Shown piece after piece: positions 35,597-45,714 of a stretch of DNA of 64,000 nt; positions within the stretch are counted from its first letter, which is position 1; every line of letters begins with the position of its first letter. Made by a program: the position numbers and the translations under genes. The DNA comes from Maribacter sp. MJ134. Lineage in GTDB: Bacteria > Bacteroidota > Bacteroidia > Flavobacteriales > Flavobacteriaceae. Below the pieces are notes generated by a model, which ran no database searches, was not told where the DNA came from, and saw nothing but the letters and a program-made list of their open reading frames with translations. The stretch is taken from contig NZ_CP034570.1 in the NCBI RefSeq assembly GCF_003970695.1, forward strand, positions 1,860,001 to 1,924,000, given 5' to 3'.

Positions 35597-36055
35597 CTAC
35601 TCTTTTTCAATAATCCTTTTGATAGGTGCATTTGAGATGACTTGGGACAATACAATATTGGTTCTGGTTTCCCCATATTGTATCAATTTATCTATAAATT
35701 GTTCTAAATGAAATTGATCTTGAAAGACCACCTCCATAACAATATTTTCATTACCTGTAATCCTGTAGCAGTTTACCACCTCATCTAAGGTATGCACAAG
35801 CGACAAAAAAGGTTTTAATTTTCCCATAAACGCTCTGAGGGTAATAATTGCCTTGAGTTGATGGCCTGTAAGCGAATGGGACACTCTGGCGTTATATCCG
35901 ACCAGTACTCCTAAATCCTCCATTTTCTTTACGCGTTCTCCCACTGCAGGGGCTGTTAAGCCGACATATCTACCGATTTTGGCGAAGGATTCCCTGGCAT
36001 TCAACTGCAAACGTTGAAGTATTTTCCAATTAAGCTCATCTAGCTTTACATTCAA
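35597..36055 (-). CDS. Lrp/AsnC family transcriptional regulator
   Basis: 152 residues: N-terminal winged helix-turn-helix (LDELNWKILQRLQLNARESFAKIGRYVGLTAPAV region, residues 5-55) and C-terminal RAM ligand-binding domain (70-145). Usually responds to amino acids. It is divergent from the small helical protein gene at 36167, which it may regulate. Confidence 0.93.
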   Translation of the reverse strand: MNVKLDELNWKILQRLQLNARESFAKIGRYVGLTAPAVGERVKKMEDLGVLVGYNARVSHSLTGHQLKAIITLRAFMGKLKPFLSLVHTLDEVVNCYRITGNENIVMEVVFQDQFHLEQFIDKLIQYGETRTNIVLSQVISNAPIKRIIEKE

Positions 36056-36166
36056 AACTCTACAATTAAATTAATTTCGTTTTAAAGGTAAATTTAATAA
36101 ATCTCTTTCGATTACAAAGATAAATCTTCAAAATACCAAAGTAACTTTAATCTAAGTTTAGTTGTA

Positions 36167-36556
36167 ATGAGCAAGAAAAATTTAAGACATATTCCCATCT
36201 ATAAAAAGGCTCTGGAACTCTGTTATGTGAGTAGAGAAATCGTTTCGTACGTTTCCTTTAACAAGGACCTATTAAAACTGTACGAATCCAATAGTCTTAG
36301 GGATAGTATTGCCAATGCCTTACTTACGGATACCATATTAATTCCCCAAAAAATCGCTAAAGCAGAGCGATCCATCTCCAATACTGAGCGTTTGGAACAA
36401 GTATCCTACATCAATATTATGATAAGAAATATGAATTCCTATTGTCTGGGCCTTGAAAAGGATGGCGTAAAGGAATTAGAGTATATAAATCTTCTCCGTT
36501 CAGAGATTAAAAGTTTTAAACGCTATTTTAAAAGGTGGAAAACTGCAATGAATTAA
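36167..36556 (+). CDS. small helical protein, four-helix-bundle-like
   Basis: 129 residues predicted almost entirely helical, basic, without signal or membrane segments. It begins KKNLRHIPIYKKALELCYVSREIV and ends in a KRYFKRWKTAMN basic helix. General resemblance to four-helix-bundle (23S IVS-type) proteins, but I cannot confirm a family. Divergent from the Lrp regulator. Confidence 0.7.
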   Translation: MSKKNLRHIPIYKKALELCYVSREIVSYVSFNKDLLKLYESNSLRDSIANALLTDTILIPQKIAKAERSISNTERLEQVSYINIMIRNMNSYCLGLEKDGVKELEYINLLRSEIKSFKRYFKRWKTAMN

Positions 36557-36653
36557 TAGTTTCGCATCAAGTTTAAAAGTTTTGTTATATTAAGTGGTAC
36601 GGCTTTAAACCTTAGAAAGAATAGTCTAATTTTACTAGCTTAATAAGACTATT

Positions 36654-37505
36654 TTGAAAATTTTTATTCTAATAAATTGTCCAGATCAATCCGGAATAGT
36701 TTGTTCCGTAACCGGCTTTATCCATTCCAATGGTGGAAACATTATCTATTTGGACCAACATGTAGATAAATCAGAAAATGTATTCTTCATGCGTTTGCAG
36801 AGCGATTTTGATACTCAATCATTTAAGTTAAAAGAGTTCCGTACAAGGTTCAAGAAAGAGCTAGCGCTTACACACGATATGGATTTTAGTATTCATAGTG
36901 CTGACTCCAAACCAAAAATGGCTTTGTTCGTGTCCAAGTACAACCATTGTCTGTACGATATACTTAGTAGGTTTAATTCCGGTGAGCTCAAAGTGGATAT
37001 CCCTTTCATATTAAGCAATCATCCGGACCTGGCATATATTGCAGCACAATTCAACATTCCTTTTTACCATGTGCCCTTTACAAAGGACAAGCGTGATGCG
37101 GCAGAACAAGAACAATTGAAATTACTGAAAGAGTATCAAATCGATTTTATAGTCTTAGCCAGATATATGCAAATTGTCAGCTCAACTTTGATCGACAGAT
37201 TTCCGAATAAGATAATCAATATCCATCATTCCTTTTTACCCGCTTTTGCCGGAGCCAAACCTTACCATGCGGCTTTTGCCAGAGGAGTGAAGATAATTGG
37301 CGCTACTAGCCATTACGTAACGGAAGAATTAGATGCAGGCCCAATCATTGAGCAAGATGTAACCACCGTATCCCATACCCATTCCATTGCAGATTTTATT
37401 ACCAAGGGAAGAGATCTAGAAAAAATAGTACTGTCCAGGGCGCTTAAATTACATATTGAAAGGAAAACGATGGTTTACAACAATAAAACCGTAGTTTTCT
37501 CGTAA
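36654..37505 (+). CDS. purU: formyltetrahydrofolate deformylase PurU
   Basis: Hydrolyses 10-formyl-THF to formate and THF, supplying formate for purine synthesis and balancing one-carbon pools. 283 residues: ACT-like N-domain (1-85, INCPDQSGIVCSVTGFIH) and formyltransferase domain with NIHHSFLPAFAGAKPYHAAF and ELDAGPIIEQD, giving the catalytic Asn, His and Asp. The start is TTG: no in-frame ATG lies between the preceding stop and the conserved N-terminus. Confidence 0.95.
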   Translation: MKIFILINCPDQSGIVCSVTGFIHSNGGNIIYLDQHVDKSENVFFMRLQSDFDTQSFKLKEFRTRFKKELALTHDMDFSIHSADSKPKMALFVSKYNHCLYDILSRFNSGELKVDIPFILSNHPDLAYIAAQFNIPFYHVPFTKDKRDAAEQEQLKLLKEYQIDFIVLARYMQIVSSTLIDRFPNKIINIHHSFLPAFAGAKPYHAAFARGVKIIGATSHYVTEELDAGPIIEQDVTTVSHTHSIADFITKGRDLEKIVLSRALKLHIERKTMVYNNKTVVFS

Positions 37506-37542
37506 GTGAAGAAACAAGATATTAATACTTTGAAATAAAATT

Positions 37543-38247
37543 ATGCTGAAAAAGATAGGAATAGCAACACTTCTGACATTATTTATCTCCTGTGCGGAAT
37601 TACAACAAGTTGTAGATCAACTGCCCCAAGGTACGACACTGGGAAATGAAGAAATTGGTAATGGTCTTAGAGCTGCCTTGGACAAGGGTATTGCAAAACA
37701 AGTGAGTAAACTTACGCAGACGGACGGTTTTTATAAGAACGACCTGGTAAAAATTCTTTTACCGGAGGAACTTCGAAAAGTTGACAAAACCCTGCGCGAT
37801 ATAGGTCTGGACAATCTAGCCGATGAAGGGCTAAGAGTTTTAAATAGAGCGGCGGAAGATGCGGTATCAGAGGCCACCCCGATATTTGTTAATGCCGTTA
37901 AGGGAATTTCCTTCAATGATGCCAAAGCCATTTTATTAGGAGATGACAAAGCGGCTACCTCGTACCTTACCAATGCTACCCAGAAAGAGTTATACGACAA
38001 ATTTAATCCGGTGATTAAATCCTCATTTGAAAAGGTAGGTGCCGACAAAATTTGGAGTTCTTTAATCAATAGATATAATTCGATACCGTTGACCAATAAT
38101 GTGAATCCGGATTTAACGGATTACGTTACCTCTCAGGCCTTAGAAGGAGTTTATACCATGATTGCGGTGGAGGAAAAAGAAATACGCACAAAAGTATCTT
38201 CCAGAACAAGCGATCTACTTAGAAAAGTATTTGCCTTACAGGACTAA
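37543..38247 (+). CDS. DUF4197 lipoprotein
   Basis: 234 residues with a lipobox (LFISC). The DUF4197 body is helical: GLRAALDKGIAKQV near the start, LPEELRKVDKTLRDIGL and the C-terminal ALEGVYTMIAVEEKEIR signature. Envelope protein of unknown role. Follows purU by 37 bases, perhaps co-transcribed; a terminator lies 140 bases downstream. Confidence 0.9.
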   Translation: MLKKIGIATLLTLFISCAELQQVVDQLPQGTTLGNEEIGNGLRAALDKGIAKQVSKLTQTDGFYKNDLVKILLPEELRKVDKTLRDIGLDNLADEGLRVLNRAAEDAVSEATPIFVNAVKGISFNDAKAILLGDDKAATSYLTNATQKELYDKFNPVIKSSFEKVGADKIWSSLINRYNSIPLTNNVNPDLTDYVTSQALEGVYTMIAVEEKEIRTKVSSRTSDLLRKVFALQD

Positions 38248-38388
38248 TTTAATTTTTTAACATTTACAACAATATATTCGTTTATACGGCGTTAAAAAAT
38301 TAAGTATCAATACATTGATAAAAGCATTTAAAACTTTAGATATTTATTTTCAATTTTTTTGAGTTAGTAATTTTTGAGTTAGTTAGTT

Positions 38389-38418
38389 AAAAACCGGTGG
38401 GAGCACCGGTTTTTTTTG
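38389..38418 (+). terminator. Rho-independent terminator downstream of the DUF4197 gene
   Basis: Stem AAACCGGTG/CACCGGTTT with a short loop and T8. Confidence 0.85.
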
Positions 38419-38595
38419 TGGTCAATTTAAATGGTGAGACAGCAAAATGAAGTAGTCAGGTCTATCATTCTCTAAACAATTAGCTGATATACAGAGGTAA
38501 ACTATTATCGGGGCTTACTTTTTTAAGGATGGAATCAGCGATCATACAAATTTTATGATTACTTTAATAGAACGCTAATTCATCAATCAAAACCA
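38419..38595. other. intergenic region before the AraC regulator gene
   Basis: AT-rich leader or promoter region for the gene at 38596. I see no convincing TAnnTTTG box, ORF or hairpin. The stretch 38248-38388 before the terminator likewise holds only an apparent 3' untranslated region. Confidence 0.4.
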
Positions 38596-40116
38596 ATGAG
38601 AACTTTAAGAATCTTCATCACATTCTTGTTTCTTAGTTTCTACTGTTATCCTAGTCCACCGATAGACTTTGATGACTACACAGACTATCCTCAACAACAT
38701 TTGCATGAGGCCCAGAGAAGCACAGCCGAAAAACTATTCATAGAACAAAAGTATCCAGAGGCCATTGAAACCTATAAAAAGGTCTTGACGGCTAATGATC
38801 CAAATGATTCCAAGACGTTAAAAAAAGTAGCGCAGGGCTTTGCTGCGCTCCATCAGACCGAAGAGAGTGTTGCCTATATAGAACAATATTTATATGCTGA
38901 TTTCAATACCGATGTTTTTGCAGATTCATGGTTTGATAACATAAGGCAAAATCCTCAATTTGAAGCTGCTACGGAAAAGTACACCCCTAAATTTAGTCTT
39001 TGGTCCTTCATGTACCTGTATGTTGCGCTTATCGGTTTTTATATCGCCATCATTGTGCAGTTTAATCGCAAGGTAGACCGCCCTGCCAAGGTATTGATAG
39101 GTAGTTTCATATTCATTCATTCCTTCTTTATACTTCATATCTGTTTGAACATTACAAATTATCAGTATAAATTTCCACATTCGTATTTAATGTCTACCTG
39201 TTTTTCCTTTCTATATGGCCCTCTATTGTATTTTTATTTTAAACGGATAACGCAGAAATATAAGTTTAAAAAATCAGACCTTTTACATCTTATCCCGACA
39301 GTATTATTTTTAATATACATATTCCCTACCTATATAATGTCCGCAGACGAGAAACTTGCCATGATGTTGGACAGAGCTAGCAAGGGACTTAATCCAGGCG
39401 ACTCACCCGACGTGATTATTATAGTTATATTAAAATTGATTTCCCTTGTAATTTATGGGTACTTCATCCGCGAACTTTATCTCGCTTCTAAAAACTCTAA
39501 GGAACATACGAATAAAGAACACCGGATATGGCAGCGTAATATATATTTCATTCATATTGCCTATGTTTTATGCTATGCGGGCTACGGCATATTGATCAGC
39601 AACCATATCATATCAGGTTTTCTTTACCATTCACAGGTCGTTTGTATGGCATTAATGGTTATGTATATAGGGTACTGTGCCAACATTCAACCTAGTGTTT
39701 TTGGAGGTTCCTTTACCTTTAACAAACTCTTTTTTAAATATGAAAAATCTGGTCTTACCCCAAGTTTATCCGTAGAGCTAAAAGATAGTTTAATCTATTT
39801 ATTCGATGAGGAAAAAATTTATAAAGAAAATGATATTAACCTGGAAAAACTTGCCGAGCGCCTAAATACAACAAGACATAATGCTTCTCAGGTCATTAAC
39901 GAACACTTTCAAATGAATTTTCATGAGCTAGTGAATAAATATAGAATCAGTGAAGCCAAGCAAATATTTAATGAGGATAGTCAAAGAAATTTAAACATTA
40001 TAGATGTGGCCTATGAGGTAGGTTATAATAATAAGGTAACTTTTAACAAAGCATTTAAAAAGGATACGCAAACCACTCCAAGCGAATACCAAAGAATGTC
40101 CATAGAGGCATCATAG
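38596..40116 (+). CDS. membrane-bound AraC family transcriptional regulator
   Basis: 506 residues in three parts: signal-like N-terminus and a periplasmic TPR-like segment (about 25-130), seven predicted membrane helices (about 137-375), and a cytoplasmic AraC helix-turn-helix pair at the C-terminus (LEKLAERLNTTRHNASQVIN and IIDVAYEVGYNNKVTFNKAF). Probably senses something outside and controls nearby genes while membrane-anchored. The SusC/SusD operon 600 bases downstream in the same direction is the obvious candidate target. Confidence 0.9.
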   Translation: MRTLRIFITFLFLSFYCYPSPPIDFDDYTDYPQQHLHEAQRSTAEKLFIEQKYPEAIETYKKVLTANDPNDSKTLKKVAQGFAALHQTEESVAYIEQYLYADFNTDVFADSWFDNIRQNPQFEAATEKYTPKFSLWSFMYLYVALIGFYIAIIVQFNRKVDRPAKVLIGSFIFIHSFFILHICLNITNYQYKFPHSYLMSTCFSFLYGPLLYFYFKRITQKYKFKKSDLLHLIPTVLFLIYIFPTYIMSADEKLAMMLDRASKGLNPGDSPDVIIIVILKLISLVIYGYFIRELYLASKNSKEHTNKEHRIWQRNIYFIHIAYVLCYAGYGILISNHIISGFLYHSQVVCMALMVMYIGYCANIQPSVFGGSFTFNKLFFKYEKSGLTPSLSVELKDSLIYLFDEEKIYKENDINLEKLAERLNTTRHNASQVINEHFQMNFHELVNKYRISEAKQIFNEDSQRNLNIIDVAYEVGYNNKVTFNKAFKKDTQTTPSEYQRMSIEAS

Positions 40117-40132
40117 TAAACCCTAGGGAATT

Positions 40133-40317
40133 TTTTATCGGATACGTAAACGTTTATAAGTCTTTCCCATAACTACATACAGAGCACGTTATTTTTGAGG
40201 TAATACATTCTAGTGTAAAGCAGCTCTGAAATTAAACTTCTATTGAAAAACTTCTTTTCTATTCCTTAGAGTTTTGTTTGAATTAGTCATCAAACCTGTT
40301 CAGGGCTGCAATTTACA
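40133..40317 (+). repeat. three-copy non-coding element, copy A (candidate structured RNA)
   Basis: Begins TTTTATCGG, then the palindrome TAAACGTTTA (40147-40156) in the block CGTAAACGTTTATAAG. Downstream, GTAAA (40215) plus GCAGCTCTGAA (40220-40230) pairs with TTCAGGGCTGC (40299-40309) and TTTAC (40312-40316). A terminator-like hairpin follows at 40341-40382. Copies B (40499) and C (46958) are clearly related. It might be an sRNA gene, a leader, or a mobile repeat. Confidence 0.6.
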
Positions 40318-40340
40318 TTCTTCACTACGCATTATAAAAA

Positions 40341-40382
40341 ACAGGCTGCATAACTTTTCAAAGAGCCCTGTGTTTATTTTTT
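40341..40382 (+). terminator. terminator-like hairpin after copy A
   Basis: ACAGG-CT pairs with AG-CCCTGT (one bulge), followed by GTTTATTTTTT. It may end an RNA that starts in or before copy A, or the AraC mRNA. Confidence 0.5.
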
Positions 40383-40420
40383 CTCATTAACCGTACAGTC
40401 AAATTCTCAATTTAATAGGA

Positions 40421-40469
40421 TAGGGCCATACTTTTTTAGATATCAAAATATATAACGCGTATGGCTCTA
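40421..40469. other. 11-bp-stem hairpin in the AraC-SusC intergenic region
   Basis: TAGGGCCATAC pairs with GTATGGCTCTA (one G-U) around a 27-base AT-rich loop. The 3' arm and what follows (TATGGCTCTATTTG) resemble the terminator after the SusCD operon (GATGGCTCTATTTT at about 46595-46608). Confidence 0.45.
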
Positions 40470-40498
40470 TTTGTTACAAAAGGTAAAATGGGCGTAAA

Positions 40499-40594
40499 CT
40501 TTCATCGGCTGCGTAAACGTTTATAAGTGTTTCCCTATTTCCATTCAAGAGCATGTTTCTTTGACGTGAATGACTAATGTAAAACAGCTCTTAA
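40499..40594 (+). repeat. three-copy non-coding element, copy B (upstream of susC)
   Basis: Reads TTCATCGG, then GCGTAAACGTTTATAAGTGTTTCCC in the same order as copy A, which differs at one base over its core, and ends near ACAGCTCTTAA. The 3' pairing arm seen in copies A and C is not evident here. Lies about 125 bases upstream of the susC ATG, so it is probably promoter or leader of the operon. Confidence 0.6.
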
Positions 40595-40719
40595 ACCGTT
40601 ACTATCTTAAAAACCATCTATTACTTTTTCAAAAAGTATAACCTCGCTACAGATACCATAACCATCGGAGCTCCATTTTGCATTCAACATTTATAACTAA
40701 CTCATTTAAATTTTAAAGT

Positions 40720-43700
40720 ATGAAAAAAAAATGTATTTGGTTGTTTATGCTTTTCCTGACCGGGATGACTTGGGCGTATGCACAACAAAAAACTGTAACA
40801 GGTAACGTAACGGATGAAGGAGGTGTTCCTTTACCCGGTGTAAACATTTTAATCAAAGGTACCACGACAGGTATCCAGACCGATTTTGACGGTAATTACG
40901 CAATTCAGGTATCAGTAGGTGAAGTCCTCGTCTATTCCTACATAGGGCAGGCTACCGAGGAGCGAACCGTAGGTCAAGAAAACATCATTAATGTTACCAT
41001 GGCCGAAGATGCCCAGGCGCTACAAGAAGTTGTGGTAACGGCACAGGGCATCGTAAGAGAAAAGCGATCCCTTGGATATGCGGTAACGACAGTAGAGGCC
41101 GAAGCCGTAGAAGCAAGACCCGAAGCCGATATAGGCAGGGTTCTAAGCGGCAAAGTAGCAGGTGTAAATATTACGGCCAACAACGGGCTATCTGGATCAG
41201 GAACAAATATAATTATCAGGGGTTTTTCTTCGGCTACGCAATCTAACCAACCCTTGTTCATAATAGATGGAATTCCGTTCGATTCCGGCACCAATACACA
41301 ATCCAATTTCTTGGATGGCAATACAGAATCTAGCCGTTTCTTGGATATTGACCCCAATGCAATTGAGTCCGTTAGTGTTCTAAAAGGATTAAGTGCTACG
41401 GTATTATATGGTAACAGAGGCCGAAACGGTGTAATTTTAATTACGACCAAAGGCTCTGTAACTGGTAATGCTCCAAGCAAGACCGAGGTTTCCTTGACCC
41501 AATCTGTCTTTCTTTCCAACGCGCTATTACCCAATTATCAAGATAACTACGGTGGTGGTTTTCACCAGGGTTTTGGTTATTTCTTTAGTAACTGGGGTCC
41601 TAGATTTGACCGTACGGACGATGACGGTATAGCTAACGCAGCACAATATGTAGGTGATTCTCCCAACGGAACAGCTATTTTAAGGCATCCTTTTAACTTT
41701 ATTGCGGATCCTACGTTAATAGCAGGCTTTGAAGATCTGCTAGATGATCCATACCCTTACAAACCATATAACGGTGTAGAAGAATTTTTTAGAACCGGAT
41801 ATGTTTACAGTACCTCTGTGAATATAAGAGGTGGTTCTGAAAAAGTAAGTTTTAACGCTAATTATGGTCGTACAGAGGATATCGGATTTACACCAGGAAA
41901 TAATTTGATCAGAAATAATTTCAGCATCGGTGGTAATGCCCGGTTATCTAACAAACTTACCGCATCGGGTGTTTTTAACTTTGTGAGAACAGGTTTTAAA
42001 TCTCCTCCAAATGCGGTTAGTACAGGTAGTGGCGCAGCCTTTAATGGTGGTGCAATTTTCGGTGATATCCTTTACACACCAAGAAGTGTAGATTTAACCA
42101 ACCTTCCTTTCCAAGCGGCAGATGGTAGAAGTGTTTATTACAGATCAGGTAATGATATTCAAAATCCGTATTGGACCGTTGCCAACGCCAAAACCTCTCA
42201 GAATACAGAACGTTTCATTGGTAATATGTCTTTGAGCTACGAGTTTAATGATTGGATGAACCTTACCTATAGACTAGGATTGGATAGCTATACCGAACTC
42301 AATAGCTACTCTCAGAATAAAGGTGGTGTAGACGGACCTGTTCTGGGTATTTTAAGAACGTCGGCCGCGAGAAACAGTATTTTTAATCACGATTTGATAT
42401 TAAGTTCGGATAAGGACTTGAGCGAAAACCTGAATCTTAAAGCTACACTGGGCTTAAACAGTAGAAGGGACACCTTCTCAAGAGATGGTCTTGAAAGTAC
42501 GGGACAATTGGTTTTTGGAGTACTGGAGCATTTTAATTTTACAGTGCCTTCTGCCATAAATTCATTTTCAGGAATTCCCATTAATAGGGATTTTGAAGAG
42601 AATCTAGTTGGTGTCTACTTGGATGCAACCTTATCCTATAAAGACTACATCTATCTAAACGCCGTGGCACGTAATGATTGGTCTTCAACCTTGGAGACAG
42701 AGAACAACTCTATACTATATCCCGGAGCCAGCGTTTCCTTTATACCCACCGAAGCCTTTGACGGTATGCAAGGAAATGTTCTTAATTATTTGAAATTAAG
42801 ATTTGGATACGGGTCTTCCGCTGGTTTCCCTACACCGTTCAATACAAGAGATGTACTTACGTTAGGTGCAAGAAACTTTATTGACAGTAATGGAAACGTA
42901 ATTTCTGGAAATACAGTCTCCAATACGCTTGGTAATAGAGATTTGAAAGCTGAGCGTATAGGAGAGTTAGAATTAGGTATGGATTTCCGACTTTTCAATA
43001 GATTGAACCTAAACCTGAGTATCTATGAAAAAACTACAAAAGACCTCATTACACAACAAACCTTGGATAGCTCAACAGGTTTCACGAATACCTTTGTAAA
43101 TATTGGGGAAATACGTTCTCAGGGAGTGGAGATAGATTATGATTTAGATATCATTAAAAATCAGGGTAACGGTTTAAAGTTCAATTTAGCGGGTAATTTC
43201 ACGACCAATGAGACCATTGTAACGGATTTAGCTGAAGGAACCAACAACATACTCTTAACTTTTGCCGTAGCAGGGGAAGCTGCTAACTACGCAGTAGAGG
43301 GCAGACCCTTTGGCGTATTTCTAGGCTCAACGTTTCTACGTGATGATAACGGAAACAGAATAGTTGGCGGTAACGGACGCTATTTGGTGGACAATACCAT
43401 TTCAGAAATCGGTGACCCCAATCCAGATTGGACCACAGCACTAATTCCTTCAATATCGTATAAGGGCTTAACGTTCTCCGCAAATTTATCCTACAGACAC
43501 GGTGGAGATATCTACTCGCTAACAGCAGCTTCCTTAATTGGTCGTGGAACCGTAGATGCTGATAATCCTATTGATCGTGAAGCAAACTACATCTTACCGG
43601 GTGTATTCGCTGATGGCACACCTAACAATGTGGCGATTTCGTCAACTGAAGTAGGTTTCAACTCCTTTTTTGGAGGTGATATCAATGAATTAAGTGTTTT

Positions 43701-43959
43701 TGATGGTACTACTATTAGACTACAAGAAGCTTCTTTAGGTTATGCCATTCCAAAAAAACTATTGGAGAAAACACCTTTTGGAGCACTATCGTTTACACTA
43801 TCTGGACAAAACCTTTGGTTCAAGGCAGTTAATTTTCCTGACAATATTAATTATGACACGAACGCTTCAAGTGCCGGTGTAGGTAATGGGCAAGGAATAG
43901 ATTATATCACAGGACCATCGGCACGCAGATATGGTTTTACCGTAAGGGCAAGTTTCTAA
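40720..43959 (+). CDS. SusC/RagA family TonB-dependent outer-membrane transporter
   Basis: 1079 residues. Signal peptide (ends WAYAQ), carboxypeptidase-regulatory-like N-domain (KTVTGNVTDEGGVPLPGVN), TonB box region (LQEVVVTAQG), plug domain (RVLSGKVAGVNI, IIIRGFSS, FIIDGIPFD, VLKGLSATVLYGNRG) and a 22-stranded barrel ending VRASF. Forms the lidded import complex with the SusD partner encoded 24 bases downstream. Substrate unknown: no glycosidase, sulfatase or peptidase gene is in the operon. Confidence 0.97.
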   Translation: MKKKCIWLFMLFLTGMTWAYAQQKTVTGNVTDEGGVPLPGVNILIKGTTTGIQTDFDGNYAIQVSVGEVLVYSYIGQATEERTVGQENIINVTMAEDAQALQEVVVTAQGIVREKRSLGYAVTTVEAEAVEARPEADIGRVLSGKVAGVNITANNGLSGSGTNIIIRGFSSATQSNQPLFIIDGIPFDSGTNTQSNFLDGNTESSRFLDIDPNAIESVSVLKGLSATVLYGNRGRNGVILITTKGSVTGNAPSKTEVSLTQSVFLSNALLPNYQDNYGGGFHQGFGYFFSNWGPRFDRTDDDGIANAAQYVGDSPNGTAILRHPFNFIADPTLIAGFEDLLDDPYPYKPYNGVEEFFRTGYVYSTSVNIRGGSEKVSFNANYGRTEDIGFTPGNNLIRNNFSIGGNARLSNKLTASGVFNFVRTGFKSPPNAVSTGSGAAFNGGAIFGDILYTPRSVDLTNLPFQAADGRSVYYRSGNDIQNPYWTVANAKTSQNTERFIGNMSLSYEFNDWMNLTYRLGLDSYTELNSYSQNKGGVDGPVLGILRTSAARNSIFNHDLILSSDKDLSENLNLKATLGLNSRRDTFSRDGLESTGQLVFGVLEHFNFTVPSAINSFSGIPINRDFEENLVGVYLDATLSYKDYIYLNAVARNDWSSTLETENNSILYPGASVSFIPTEAFDGMQGNVLNYLKLRFGYGSSAGFPTPFNTRDVLTLGARNFIDSNGNVISGNTVSNTLGNRDLKAERIGELELGMDFRLFNRLNLNLSIYEKTTKDLITQQTLDSSTGFTNTFVNIGEIRSQGVEIDYDLDIIKNQGNGLKFNLAGNFTTNETIVTDLAEGTNNILLTFAVAGEAANYAVEGRPFGVFLGSTFLRDDNGNRIVGGNGRYLVDNTISEIGDPNPDWTTALIPSISYKGLTFSANLSYRHGGDIYSLTAASLIGRGTVDADNPIDREANYILPGVFADGTPNNVAISSTEVGFNSFFGGDINELSVFDGTTIRLQEASLGYAIPKKLLEKTPFGALSFTLSGQNLWFKAVNFPDNINYDTNASSAGVGNGQGIDYITGPSARRYGFTVRASF

Positions 43960-43983
43960 TCGTCAAGAAATAAAACAAAAATT

Positions 43984-45690
43984 ATGAAAGAAATATTAAA
44001 TATAAGAAAATGGGCTTCCGTGCTCCTAGTCACCCTACTATTCAGCAGTTGTGAAACCACGGAACTAAGAGTAGTAGAAAGCCCTAACGACCTAAGTCCT
44101 AATCAAGCAAGCGTGGACTTTTTCCTAAACCAGATTCAACAAATGACAGCCCAGATACATTCTGGTGAAGAGGGCAGAAATGAAAATGGTCTCAGTCAAT
44201 TTGGTATGGAACCCGTAAGGATACAGCATGGTTTTGGCCCTACTTATAGGGATATGTACAATCCTTCGGAATTTGACAGACTGTGGGACAACGTGTATGC
44301 AAGGGCATTAATAGATATCCGCACCATGAATCCATTAGCGGAGGAGGCGGAGCAGTTTACACATTTGGCTATAGGTCAAGTACTAGAAGCCTACATAATG
44401 ATGTCCATGGTAGATTTCTTTGGAGATGTACCCTATTCAGAAGCATTGGTAGGTAGCGAAGGAATTCTTAATCCTAATGTAGATTCGGGTGCATCTATCT
44501 ACGCTGCGGCAGATGCGTTATTACTAGCTGCGCTGGATAATTTTAACAAGGACGAATTGGTCTTACCCTCTAACGACCTTTTTTACGGTGGTGATGAAGA
44601 CAAGTGGATTCGTCTTACCAATACCATGCGCTTAAAGTTATATTTGCAGACTCGTTTGGTAAACGAATCGGAGTCCATTGCAGTGATAAATAGTCTTATA
44701 GCGCAGGGTGAACTTCTGTTGGACGCTTCTGATGATTTCTTTTTCCAATGGGGAACGTCAAATGCCGCTCCGGACAACAGGCATCCATATTTCGATGCTA
44801 ATTATGATGGTGCGGGGCCTAGCGCTGATTTTTATACCTGTAATTATTATATGGATCTTATGGCGAACCAATACGGCGAACCGGATCCAAGGATCAGATA
44901 CTATTTTTATCGTCAACAAAGTGATTTTTCAGGAGCGGATGTAGTCACAAAAGAATGTGTTACACAGATATCAACACCATCTTGGTGGGCCGCTAACCAA
45001 CCTTACTGTACCGTACCCAATATCAATGGTCTAAACGGCTATTGGGGTAGAAATCATTTAGATGATGACGGTATTCCGCCAGATGATGCATTTCGAACCT
45101 TACACGGAGTTTATCCTGTGGGTGGTCCTTTTGACGATGATTCCTTTAGAAACGTATCCGGTTCGGGAGCTGTTACAGAAGGGCTCGCAGGTGCAGGTAT
45201 CTCACCACTGATGATGTCTTCCTACACCAACTTTATGTTGGCCGAAGCAGCATTGGAATTAGGCACAACAGGTGATGCCAGAATATACTTAGAAAACGGA
45301 ATAAGAGCTTCGATTAATACGGTGGTTTCTTTTGGTTCTTCATTGGCATCGGGTTCTACATTTGTACCCTCAAGCGGCGCAATTGACGCTCATATTGCTG
45401 AGATATTGGCCTCCTATGATAGCGGAAACGATACCGATAAGTTAAGAATTATTGCAGAGCAGTATTTCATAGCGCTATGGGGCAATGGTATTGAAGCATA
45501 TAATACCTATAGAAGAACGGGACAGCCAGATAACGTAACTCCAGGTTTTGTACTGCAGGATTCGGGAACATTTTTGAGATCCATGTGGTACCCACAAACG
45601 GCCACGGACAGTAATAACAATTTTACACAGAAGGCTGCGCCAGACACTCCTGTTTTCTGGGATACCAATCCTGAGGGGTTTGTTGAGTAG
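43984..45690 (+). CDS. SusD/RagB family surface lipoprotein
   Basis: 568 residues, lipobox LLFSSC; the SusD-like (SusD_2 type) helical core includes FFLNQIQQMTAQIH, YARALIDIRTMNPLAEE, MSMVDFFGDVPYSEA and a C-terminal AEQYFIALWGNGIEAYNTYRR (shown as separate short blocks). It acts as the substrate-binding lid of the transporter. Middle gene of the SusC/SusD/lipoprotein operon. Confidence 0.95.
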   Translation: MKEILNIRKWASVLLVTLLFSSCETTELRVVESPNDLSPNQASVDFFLNQIQQMTAQIHSGEEGRNENGLSQFGMEPVRIQHGFGPTYRDMYNPSEFDRLWDNVYARALIDIRTMNPLAEEAEQFTHLAIGQVLEAYIMMSMVDFFGDVPYSEALVGSEGILNPNVDSGASIYAAADALLLAALDNFNKDELVLPSNDLFYGGDEDKWIRLTNTMRLKLYLQTRLVNESESIAVINSLIAQGELLLDASDDFFFQWGTSNAAPDNRHPYFDANYDGAGPSADFYTCNYYMDLMANQYGEPDPRIRYYFYRQQSDFSGADVVTKECVTQISTPSWWAANQPYCTVPNINGLNGYWGRNHLDDDGIPPDDAFRTLHGVYPVGGPFDDDSFRNVSGSGAVTEGLAGAGISPLMMSSYTNFMLAEAALELGTTGDARIYLENGIRASINTVVSFGSSLASGSTFVPSSGAIDAHIAEILASYDSGNDTDKLRIIAEQYFIALWGNGIEAYNTYRRTGQPDNVTPGFVLQDSGTFLRSMWYPQTATDSNNNFTQKAAPDTPVFWDTNPEGFVE

Positions 45691-45714
45691 TATAATTAAA
45701 TAAAGAAAATTAAG

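Noticed and set aside
40133..40317. Insertion sequence or transposon end
   Set aside because: No terminal inverted repeats, no transposase and no target duplication were seen; a MITE-like origin remains possible but unproven.
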